DNA of 35,866 nt, taken from contig CAYPQM010000063.1 in NCBI GenBank assembly GCA_964412845.1, positions 1 to 35,866 on the forward strand, in the 5' to 3' direction. Origin of the DNA: JAWWPY01 sp964412845 (GTDB taxonomy: Bacteria; Actinomycetota; Actinomycetes; Streptosporangiales; Streptosporangiaceae). The number at the start of each line of letters is the position of its first letter. Positions within the stretch are counted from its first letter, which is position 1. Under the pieces are notes generated by a model that made no database searches, was not told the DNA's origin, and worked only from the letters and a program-made list of their open reading frames with translations. Below are positions 18,772-25,707 of this stretch, piece after piece. The position numbers and the translations under genes were made by a program.

Positions 18772-19200
18772 CGCGGCGCGCCGGCGGCTGATAACTGCGC
18801 CCGGCGTCATTTCGCAGCAGGCCGGCCGGACCGTAATTCGGCCCAGCACCCAAATCGAGGATCTGGCCAACCATCGAGTTCGCTGCTTTTCGCCGTCGAG
18901 ACATGACCGGGGCGGTAAACAGGCGACCGATCTTCAGCGGATCTCCATTCCGGCTGGCCGCTACCTGCGGCCTGACTGATCGCTGGCCGCTGCCTGACTG
19001 ACGGCTGCCGCTAGCTGGCTGACGGCGGCGCTGGCCCGCTCCCCGCTCCCGCTCCCGCTGGCCGCTCCCCGCTGGCCGACTACCGCTGACCCGCTACCGC
19101 TGGGTCGGCACGCCTTACGCCCCAGGCCACCTGGCCGTTCCCCGCTGTCCGGTAAGCGCGCGGCCGGGCCAGTGGCGCACGCCGCCCGCCGAGGTCCGTT

Positions 19201-19240
19201 CGGCCTGGTCCGTTCGGCCCGGGCCGAACGGACCAGGCCG
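19201..19240. repeat. 40-bp perfect palindrome
   Basis: Bases 19201-19220 are the exact reverse complement of 19221-19240, with no loop. The left arm contains the second copy of GGTCCGTTCGGCC, a 13-base direct repeat whose first copy lies at 19193-19205. In RNA it would form a very stable hairpin. It could be a terminator at the locus edge or a mobile-element remnant. Confidence 0.85.
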
Positions 19241-19244
19241 AATT

Positions 19245-19264
19245 CCCGGGCCGAATGGCCCGGG
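19245..19264. repeat. 8-bp stem hairpin next to the palindrome
   Basis: CCCGGGCC (19245-19252) pairs with GGCCCGGG (19257-19264) around GAAT. It shares the GGGCCGAA word with the palindrome and is probably part of the same repeat cluster. Confidence 0.6.
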
Positions 19265-19368
19265 GACAATGCCTGCCCGGTGCAGGGAATTTGCCTCTGG
19301 GGACCTTCCCACAAATTACGGAGAGTGGTTAGTAGGTCACGTATTGAATATGAGAGCAGGAAAGCGTC

Positions 19369-20619
19369 ATGGTCTCCCGGACAAATTCCACCAGCACCAG
19401 GCAAGTATTGGTCAGGTCTTCGGCCTTCAGCCGCCCGGCGTCCGCCCGCCGCGGCACCCGGCTTGCCGCCGCGGCCGGCGTGGTTGTTGCTGCCGCCGCC
19501 GCGGGGGCTATGGTGCTCGGCGTGGGTTTCGCCGGGGCCGCCTCAGCGAGCGTCAACGCCCATGCCGCCGCCGCGGCTGGGACGCGTGCCCGGCCGACCC
19601 CGACGCCGGCGCCCACCCCCACCCCGACACCCACCCCGACACCCACCCCGGGTAGTTCGAAGCCGGTCGGCATAGCGGTCCCCGATTTGATTGCGCAGTC
19701 AGCGTCGGTGCAGGCGTCGCAACTGGCGGCCATGAAGGCCGTCGGCATCACGTCGGTCAGGCTGGACGCTAACTGGAGCTGGGTGCAGTACGGCGGGGCG
19801 AGCACGTTCGACTGGGCTGGCCTGGACCAGGTGGTCAAGTCAGCGCGTGCCGCGGGAATGTCGATCGACTTGATCATCGACGGCTGCCCGCAGTGGGCCG
19901 CAGTGGCTGGAGCTAGCGGGGATACGTCGCCGCAGCCTGCGTCGCCAGCTCAGTACGCGACATGGGCGGCGAAGGTGGCCGCACGCTACGCGCCGCAGGG
20001 CGTGACCATGTTCGAGATCGGGAACGAGCCGAACAACCAGATCTTCTGGCAGCCCAAGCCCAACGCGGCTGCCTACACCGCCGACCTGGTGGCCGCATAC
20101 GCCGCGATCAAGTCAGTTGACCCGTCAGCGTTCGTCATCTCCGGAGGACTCGCCCCTGAGACCAGCGATGGCACCAACATCAACGCCATCGACTTCCTCA
20201 AGGCGATGTACGCCGACGGGGCTCAGGGCAGCTTCGATGCCCTCGGCTACCACCCCTACAGCTATCCCGCTCTGCCCAACACCTACGCGTCCTGGTCAGG
20301 GTGGTCGCAGATGGCTCAGACGAGTACTTCGCTGCGAAGCGTCATGACGAGTAACGGTGACAGCGCCAAGAAGATCTGGATTACCGAGTTCGGCGCCCCG
20401 TCGAGCGGGCCAGACGGGGTCGGGCAGGCTGCGCAGGCCAACGCGTTCACCCAGGCCATCGGTGACGCCTCCGCCACCAGCTGGATCGGCGGCCTATTCC
20501 TGTACAGCTGGCTGGACGAAGGCACCGACGCAGGCAACAACGAGGACTGGTTCGGGCTGCTGACAGCCGGCGGCGCCCACAAGACGGCGTACGCGGCAGT
20601 GGCCTCCGCAATCGGGTAA
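19369..20619 (+). CDS. Exported clan GH-A glycoside hydrolase (PslG/GH39- or GH5-like)
   Basis: 416 residues. The N-terminus is basic, then hydrophobic (about 32-60), a signal peptide or membrane anchor. A Pro-Thr linker follows (about 76-94, alternating PT). The catalytic TIM barrel starts at GIAVPDLIAQ. Clan GH-A marks are the acid/base Glu220 in FEIGNEPNN and the nucleophile Glu340 in WITEFGAPSSG, with GYHPYSYP between them. ATG 19369 has AGGAAA about 7 bases upstream. As the first gene of the locus it may trim, release or length-control the polymer, as PslG does for Psl; this is inference from position and fold. The exact GH family cannot be settled by eye. A strong terminator follows directly. 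Confidence 0.85.
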   Translation: MVSRTNSTSTRQVLVRSSAFSRPASARRGTRLAAAAGVVVAAAAAGAMVLGVGFAGAASASVNAHAAAAAGTRARPTPTPAPTPTPTPTPTPTPGSSKPVGIAVPDLIAQSASVQASQLAAMKAVGITSVRLDANWSWVQYGGASTFDWAGLDQVVKSARAAGMSIDLIIDGCPQWAAVAGASGDTSPQPASPAQYATWAAKVAARYAPQGVTMFEIGNEPNNQIFWQPKPNAAAYTADLVAAYAAIKSVDPSAFVISGGLAPETSDGTNINAIDFLKAMYADGAQGSFDALGYHPYSYPALPNTYASWSGWSQMAQTSTSLRSVMTSNGDSAKKIWITEFGAPSSGPDGVGQAAQANAFTQAIGDASATSWIGGLFLYSWLDEGTDAGNNEDWFGLLTAGGAHKTAYAAVASAIG

Positions 20620-20639
20620 CAGCGCGTCCCTCACGAAAG

Positions 20640-20679
20640 GTGCGGGCGGGACTGCCTTCCAGGGCAGTCCCGCCCGCAC
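20640..20679 (+). terminator. 17-bp perfect hairpin after the glycoside hydrolase
   Basis: Bases 20640-20656 pair exactly with 20663-20679 around a 6-base loop, followed by TGCTTTAT. It lies 21 bases after the stop and separates the hydrolase from the glycosyltransferase operon. Confidence 0.88.
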
Positions 20680-20983
20680 TGCTTTATCCGCCCAAAACCG
20701 GGCACGAATTTCCTGATTTTGTCGCACAATGCATGATTACATGACATTCAATCGTGCGGCGCCGCCTGCCTTGACCGCGACCCGCAATACCAGCACGGCG
20801 GACGGCATTGCCTGCCGTATGTAAACCTCCTGCACGCTATGGGCGTCCCTTATATCATCGAGAGTTCGAGGTCCCCAGCACGTGAGGATCGCCACGGCAT
20901 ACTCCTAGTCCTGGTACGGCGCAACGCCATAACTGGCATCAGCCCGCAGAACGTCAGCTATCAATACAGGGGGTACATCCACT
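20680..20983. other. AT-richer intergenic region before the glycosyltransferase operon
   Basis: About 300 bases, clearly less GC-rich than the housekeeping genes. It contains AT-rich words such as CATGATTACATGACATTCAATC near 20730-20755 and CTTATATCATCG near 20850, plausible promoter material. It ends with CAGGGGG about 10 bases before the GT2 start. No gene seen. Confidence 0.5.
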
Positions 20984-22270
20984 ATGTCCGAAGCCGTTGA
21001 GTTCTGCCCGGACTTAGTCCGTACGCGAACTTCCACTACTAACGATCCTCGGAGTCAGGGGGCTGTCGACATAAGCGTTGTCATGCCCTGTCTCAACGAA
21101 GAAGGCAGCGTCGGGCTATGTGTCAGCAAAGCCTGGCAAGGCATCAGCAAAACAGGCCTCCGAGGTGAGGTAATAGTCTCCGACAACGGCTCCACGGATA
21201 ACTCACTTGCAGTGGCGAAGGCGGCCGGAGCCCGCGTAGTACATCAGCCGCGCCGCGGCTACGGCAATGCTTACATGAAGGGTTTCAGCGCTGCCCGGGG
21301 TCGCATCATCGTCATGGGAGATTCTGACGACTCCTACGATTTCACGGCACTTCCGGAGCTCGTAAAGCCAATCGATGACGGAGCCGACTACGTCCTCGGC
21401 TCACGATTCTCCGGCGAGATCCGCAGCGGAGCCATGACGTGGAGCCACCGCTATATCGGAAATCCCGTCCTCACCACAATCCTCAACATACTCTTCAAGC
21501 TGAAGGTCAGCGACGCCCACAGTGGCTTCCGTGCCTTCACCAGGCGGGCGCTGGATGAGATGTCCCTGCAATGTGAGGGCATGGAGTTTGCTTCCGAGAT
21601 CGTGGTGAAGGCGGCCCGGGCCGATCTCCAGGTGGCCGAGATCCCCATCACGTATCACCGCCGTATCGGCGAGTCGAAGCTGAATTCGCTCCGGGATGGG
21701 TGGCGTCATCTGCGTTTCCTTCTGCTGCTGTCACCGGACTACCTGTTCGTGATGCCGGGGGTCATCTGCCTCGCCCTGGGCTTAGTCAGCCAACTGGTCC
21801 TCCTCGGCCTTACCGGCGGCTCACCCGCGCTGACCGCGAAGATTCTGCTTGCGCTGGTCACGCTGGCTGGAAGTCAGCTGCTCACGTTCGGCTTGTTCGC
21901 CAAGACCTACGCCAAGAGCATCGGCCTCGACAAGAAAAGCCGGGTGTCGGAATGGGTCGAGTGGACCTTCGCCCTGGAGCATGGCCTGGTCTGTGGAGCC
22001 GGGCTGGCCACCGTGGGTTTCGGACTGCTGGTCCGCCAGTTCATGGAGGGCTGGGGAGCCGTCGCTGCGGGCGGCCTGACCGCGTCGACCACGATCCTGG
22101 GGCTGCTGAGCATAGTGCTCGGGGCCAAATTGTGGTTCGACGCGTTCTTCCTGGCCATAATCCACCTCAAGCGGCCTGCCTCGACGGTCGCCGAGGCGAC
22201 GCCAGAGTTCAGTGCTGAGCCCCTGGAGCCATCAGCCAGCATCGCAATCTCCAGCGGAGTGGCAAATTAA
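20984..22270 (+). CDS. GT2 glycosyltransferase, polyprenyl-phosphate sugar synthase-like, with C-terminal membrane helices
   Basis: 428 residues. The GT-A domain (about 28-250) resembles dolichol-phosphate mannose synthase/GtrB enzymes: ISVVMPCLNEEGSV at the start, EVIVSDNGSTDNS, then QPRRGYGNAYMKGF. VMGDSDDSYDF gives the metal/nucleotide-sugar Asp motif, and DAHSGFRAFTRRAL and ITYHRRIGESKL follow. Four C-terminal helices (about 255-395) anchor it in the membrane. It probably moves a sugar from a nucleotide donor to polyprenyl phosphate, providing a lipid-linked donor for later steps. ATG 20984 has CAGGGGG about 10 bases upstream. Codon use is less GC-biased than the flanking housekeeping genes. 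Confidence 0.87.
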   Translation: MSEAVEFCPDLVRTRTSTTNDPRSQGAVDISVVMPCLNEEGSVGLCVSKAWQGISKTGLRGEVIVSDNGSTDNSLAVAKAAGARVVHQPRRGYGNAYMKGFSAARGRIIVMGDSDDSYDFTALPELVKPIDDGADYVLGSRFSGEIRSGAMTWSHRYIGNPVLTTILNILFKLKVSDAHSGFRAFTRRALDEMSLQCEGMEFASEIVVKAARADLQVAEIPITYHRRIGESKLNSLRDGWRHLRFLLLLSPDYLFVMPGVICLALGLVSQLVLLGLTGGSPALTAKILLALVTLAGSQLLTFGLFAKTYAKSIGLDKKSRVSEWVEWTFALEHGLVCGAGLATVGFGLLVRQFMEGWGAVAAGGLTASTTILGLLSIVLGAKLWFDAFFLAIIHLKRPASTVAEATPEFSAEPLEPSASIAISSGVAN

Positions 22271-22343
22271 CTATGCAAAGAGGGCTCATGGCGGCCATCC
22301 AGCGGATCATGGGCCACGGGGCTGCCATCCGGGGGATCACGAT

Positions 22344-23321
22344 ATGATCGACAGGCCGGGACTGACCGTGGTTATTCTGACCTGCAATAGCGCGGCGACA
22401 ATTGGCACGTGCCTGGAGTCCTTGGTTCAGCAAGAATATCAGGACTTCGAGGTCGTCATCGTAGACGACGACTCGGCCGACGAAACTCTCTCTGTCGTGT
22501 CGAGGTACTCGTCTAGCCTGCGGTTGTCCGTGCGGCGGAACGGGGCACGGAACATACCCCGGGGCCGGAATATCGGCCTTGCCTACAGCCTTACCGACCT
22601 GGTTGCGTTCGTGGATTCTGATGACGCGGCCATGCCAGACTGGACGCGAGTCATCGTCGAGACGTTCCGGGAACATCCGGAGGTGGCACTTATCTCCGGT
22701 GACAGGGTTCCCGCTCACCGGACGACGACCGCGCATGCCATCGCCCTGAATGATGATGCTATACGCCGGCTATTCGGCGGCAACATGATGCTGTTCTGCG
22801 CCGGGAACTGCGCGATCAACCGTAATGTCGTGCAGGATGCTCGCTTTGATGAGTACTTCCGGTGCGGCGAGGACCTGGAACTGGTGTCTCGGATGCGCGG
22901 GCACTACCGCTGGAGTCACGTGCCGGGCATGAAGATACATCACTACAGCAGGGAAACTTTCCGGCAGTACGCGAAGCAAATGTACCGGTACGGATTCATG
23001 AAGCAATATGTTTCATTCGTTTCCCGCTCCTACCGATGGCTGGACTTCGTCCCGCTAGGGCTGTTGGTGGTGAGCGGCCTGGCCAGCCTGGCTACCGGGT
23101 CATGGTGGTTCTTGCTGCTAGCCCTCCCCTTCTCTCTTCTTGAGGCGCTTTTCGTCATTTGCTATCAGCGCTGCCCGCCCCGGACGGCCGCACTGACGTT
23201 TCCAGCCTGGATCGTCAAGAACCTGTCCTGGAGCTGCGGGATCGGGCACGGTCTGGTCACGCTCGCCGTCGATGGGGATACGCGCCGCCTGCTGCGATCC
23301 AAGCGGGCCGGAAGGATGTGA
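22344..23321 (+). CDS. GT2 glycosyltransferase with C-terminal membrane segment
   Basis: 325 residues. The GT-A fold begins LTVVILTCNSAATIGTCLES, continues FEVVIVDDDSADET, GARNIPRGRNIGLA and VAFVDSDDAAMPDW (DxD metal site). GEDLELVSRMRGHY carries the ED catalytic-base motif. Two or three hydrophobic helices near 230-280 (LGLLVVSGLASLATGSWWFL) attach it to the membrane. It likely adds a sugar to a lipid-linked precursor in the cytoplasm. ATG 22344 follows GGGGGA by 8 bases and lies 73 bases after the preceding GT2; an in-frame upstream extension overlaps that gene and looks non-coding. The next gene follows after 3 bases. Confidence 0.85.
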   Translation: MIDRPGLTVVILTCNSAATIGTCLESLVQQEYQDFEVVIVDDDSADETLSVVSRYSSSLRLSVRRNGARNIPRGRNIGLAYSLTDLVAFVDSDDAAMPDWTRVIVETFREHPEVALISGDRVPAHRTTTAHAIALNDDAIRRLFGGNMMLFCAGNCAINRNVVQDARFDEYFRCGEDLELVSRMRGHYRWSHVPGMKIHHYSRETFRQYAKQMYRYGFMKQYVSFVSRSYRWLDFVPLGLLVVSGLASLATGSWWFLLLALPFSLLEALFVICYQRCPPRTAALTFPAWIVKNLSWSCGIGHGLVTLAVDGDTRRLLRSKRAGRM

Positions 23322-23324
23322 TTC

Positions 23325-24428
23325 GTGGCTAGCCGCGTCGTGCACGTGACGGCTCACTATCCTCCCTTTCTCGGCGGCCTGGAGAAGGTTGTTGAGGCGT
23401 TAGCGGTCAATCGGAAAACGCAGGGCCTCGAAGTGGATGTTCTGACGTCCCGGGACGGGCAGCCGAGGATCGCTGGCCGTGGCAGAGTGGATTTCGTCCG
23501 GCGCCTCCGCTCCTGGGAGGTAGCTCATACCGCGATCATCCCGGGCCTCCCTGGAGAGCTCCTTAAGCTGCCAGAGCGCTCGGTCGTCCACCTCCACGTC
23601 GCGCAGGCATTCGTTCCGGAGGCGGTATACGCAGCGCACCTTCTTCGCGGGGTGCCGTACGTAGCCCACCTGCACCTTGATGTTGGCCCCTCCGGGCGGG
23701 CCGGCTTCCTGCTTCGCGCTTACAAGCCGCTGATCCTGGGACCCATCCTTCGGGCCGCGGCGACTGTCGTGGCCTTCACCGACGAGCAGCGGTCCGCCGT
23801 CGCTTCGAAGTACCGGGTCGACCCGGCGCGGATCGCCGTGATTCCTAACGGGGTCGACGAGGCGTTCTTCCACGCTGGCCAGCGGGCTCCGCACGCGAAG
23901 CCCCGGCTGCTGTTCGTGGGAAGGCTGTCGGTCCAGAAGAACCTCTTGCTGTTCCTCCGTGCCTTGGAGGGCGTGTCGGAACGGTTCGAGACGACCCTGG
24001 TCGGTGCGGGCGAACTCGAAGCCGAACTCAGGCACGCGGTCGGCGACCTGCGGCTGCGGAATGTGCGATTCCATGGCCGGGCGGACGGAGCCGAGCTCCG
24101 CGAGCTGTACCGGAATGCGGATGTCTTCGTCCTGCCGTCCGAACGGGAGGGGATGCCTCTCGTCCTGTTGGAGGCCTTGGCCATGGCCCTGCCCATCGTG
24201 GCGACGGACATACCAGGGAACCGTGACGTAGTCGTGCACGGCCACAACGGCATCCTCGCGCCGCTGGGGGATCCGTCAGCGTTCCGCGAGGCGCTGCTGA
24301 ACGTGACCGCTGACCCGGACAGATACCGGCGGATGAGCGAGACGTCCCGGCGGCTCGCGAGCAGATACTCCTGGAGGTCGGTCGGTGCGGAGTTCGAACG
24401 TGTCTATGCGCAGGCGAGCAACTGCTGA
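23325..24428 (+). CDS. GT4 glycosyltransferase (GT-B fold)
   Basis: 367 residues. The N-terminal acceptor half has HYPPFLGGLEKVVEALA, a variant of the GG loop, and VVHLHVAQAFVPEA. The C-terminal donor half has VIPNGVDEAFF, LLFVGRLSVQKNL and VRFHGRADGAELRELYRNAD. VFVLPSEREGMPLVLLEALA carries the E-x7-E motif, then IVATDIPGNRDVV. It is a retaining transferase of the GT4 family; the sugar cannot be read from the sequence. GTG 23325 has AAGGA about 6-8 bases upstream, overlapping the end of the previous gene, and the genes are likely translationally coupled. Its last codons overlap the start of the acyltransferase gene. Confidence 0.9.
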   Translation: MASRVVHVTAHYPPFLGGLEKVVEALAVNRKTQGLEVDVLTSRDGQPRIAGRGRVDFVRRLRSWEVAHTAIIPGLPGELLKLPERSVVHLHVAQAFVPEAVYAAHLLRGVPYVAHLHLDVGPSGRAGFLLRAYKPLILGPILRAAATVVAFTDEQRSAVASKYRVDPARIAVIPNGVDEAFFHAGQRAPHAKPRLLFVGRLSVQKNLLLFLRALEGVSERFETTLVGAGELEAELRHAVGDLRLRNVRFHGRADGAELRELYRNADVFVLPSEREGMPLVLLEALAMALPIVATDIPGNRDVVVHGHNGILAPLGDPSAFREALLNVTADPDRYRRMSETSRRLASRYSWRSVGAEFERVYAQASNC

Positions 24429-25146
24429 GCGCCCGGCGGCGCCACGAGCAGGCCGGGCCGGAGTCCAGCCTGCCGGGCGGCTTCGCCGCCTGCTTCCGGA
24501 CAGCAACGAACGTCTCGGCCTGGATGTGGTGATCCGCGTCGCATCGCACGTGTCCGTCCTTCGGACGCTGTACCTGAGCGCCCGGCACAGAGGGTGGTGC
24601 ATCGTGTCGAGAGGGACCCGGCTGAAGGTGGGCCCCGGGTCGGGAATCCACTTCGCCAGAGGATCCTTCCTGCTCATGGGGTTTGCTCATTTCACGCCGA
24701 CACCCTGCTCAGTGCACCTTGGCCAGGACGCTCACCTGTCGATCGAAGGCACTGTCCAGATACACCGGGGAACGAGGGTGTTCGTCAACGACGGCGGCCA
24801 CCTGGAGATAGGGGCACGGTCGTACATCAATGATTGCTCGACCCTGACCTGCTTCGATCGCATCCGGATCGGCGCTGGGTGCTCGATCTCCTGGAACACC
24901 AACGTGCTCGATACCAATGTCCACGAACTTGTCGTGCATGGAACCGCACGACCCCGCTCCCAGGGCATCACCATCGGGGACCACGTGTGGATCGGCACGG
25001 GGGCGATAGTCCTGGCCGGGGTGACGATCGGCGACGGAGCGGTCGTGGCGGCGGGCAGTGTCGTGACGTCGGCGATCCCGAGCGGAGCGGTTGTGGCAGG
25101 CAATCCAGCCCGTGTCGTTCGCGAGGGCGTGTCGTGGCGTCAATGA
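24406..25146 (+). CDS. Left-handed beta-helix acyltransferase (WbbJ/maltose O-acetyltransferase-like)
   Basis: About 246 residues. Hexapeptide repeats run from about residue 80 to the end: HLEIGARSYINDCSTLTC, IRIGAGCSISWNTNVLDTN and ITIGDHVWIGTGAIVLAGVTIGD give the triangular helix. The end AVVAAGSVVTSAIPSGAVVAGNPARVV is the classic acetyl-CoA-binding C-terminus, and the His in NVHELV is the likely catalytic base. It probably O-acetylates a sugar of the polysaccharide. The first 40 residues are Arg/Ala-rich and unlike the family, so the true start may be internal; ATG 24406 and GTG 24385 both overlap the upstream GT4. It is the last gene of the rightward operon and its stop is 12 bases from the converging operon. 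Confidence 0.85.
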   Translation: MRRRATAERPAAPRAGRAGVQPAGRLRRLLPDSNERLGLDVVIRVASHVSVLRTLYLSARHRGWCIVSRGTRLKVGPGSGIHFARGSFLLMGFAHFTPTPCSVHLGQDAHLSIEGTVQIHRGTRVFVNDGGHLEIGARSYINDCSTLTCFDRIRIGAGCSISWNTNVLDTNVHELVVHGTARPRSQGITIGDHVWIGTGAIVLAGVTIGDGAVVAAGSVVTSAIPSGAVVAGNPARVVREGVSWRQ

Positions 25147-25158
25147 GCCAGCGCCGGG

Positions 25159-25707
25159 TCAATCGACGCGCCCGGCCGGAGAACCGGGCCACAGGTAACG
25201 AAGCACCGTGACGGAGCACACGGACAGGAGCAGAGCCAGCACCCGCAGCGTCCCCTCCGTCGGCCACGCCGCCAAGTGCGTCGCCCGGATCTGGAGCGTC
25301 ACCGGATGGGTGACCGCATTCACCGACAGGTAGAGCGCCAGCCCGGTCGACAGGACCGTGACCGTCTCAGCCACCGCCAGAGCCAACGGTCTGGCCACTG
25401 CGCCTGAGGCCACTTGAATGCCAGCCGCCGCGACGTCCCTCGCCACCGCGCCCTTACGCCGGCGCAGCCGCAGATACTCGCTTCCGGTGAAGCAGACAGC
25501 CAGGGCGATGAAGGCGAGGATCCCGGAAGTGTCGGACCGCAGACCCGGCACACCACGCCAGTAAGGAGTACTCAGATCGCCCGGCCGGAAGCTGGCCAGG
25601 AGGCAGACGCTGACCCAGCACAGCCCCGCGCCGTAGGCCAGCCCGGCCGCCGACGCCTCAAGCGGCCGCCAGCGGTCCATCCCGCGGCCGGCCGGCCAGT
25701 TTCTCAT
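25159..25707 (-). CDS. Four-helix membrane protein, function unknown
   Basis: 182 residues with four hydrophobic segments: about 18-40 (ASAAGLAYGAGLCWVSVCLL), 62-78 (GILAFIALAVCFTGSEY), 105-128 (VARPLALAVAETVTVLSTGL) and 150-170 (TLRVLALLLSVCSVTVLRYL). The loop between helices 2 and 3 is basic (RLRRRKGAVARD), so it is probably cytoplasmic. Its ATG overlaps the stop of the DUF2206-like gene (ATGA), which indicates coupled translation and perhaps a partner role for that protein. I do not recognise a family. It is the last gene of the leftward operon. Confidence 0.7.
   Translation of the reverse strand: MRNWPAGRGMDRWRPLEASAAGLAYGAGLCWVSVCLLASFRPGDLSTPYWRGVPGLRSDTSGILAFIALAVCFTGSEYLRLRRRKGAVARDVAAAGIQVASGAVARPLALAVAETVTVLSTGLALYLSVNAVTHPVTLQIRATHLAAWPTEGTLRVLALLLSVCSVTVLRYLWPGSPAGRVD

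Larger units (their letters stand above)
18772..19368. other. Non-coding region with degenerate repeats before the polysaccharide locus
   Basis: About 600 bases with no supported gene. From 18955 to 19110 there is a decaying array of CCGCTGGC/CTGACTGA-type short repeats. At 19193-19264 comes a dense cluster of direct and inverted repeats (listed separately). The last 60 bases turn AT-richer and probably hold the promoter of the glycoside hydrolase gene. This stretch marks the left edge of the polysaccharide locus. Confidence 0.6.

Noticed and set aside
18961..19404. 147-codon minus-strand frame
   Set aside because: Made of short repeats and palindromes, Ala/Ser/Gly-rich, no ribosome-binding site.
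19616..19653. PT-coding repeat as a mobile repeat
   Set aside because: It is the Pro-Thr linker of the glycoside hydrolase, in frame and typical of secreted enzymes.
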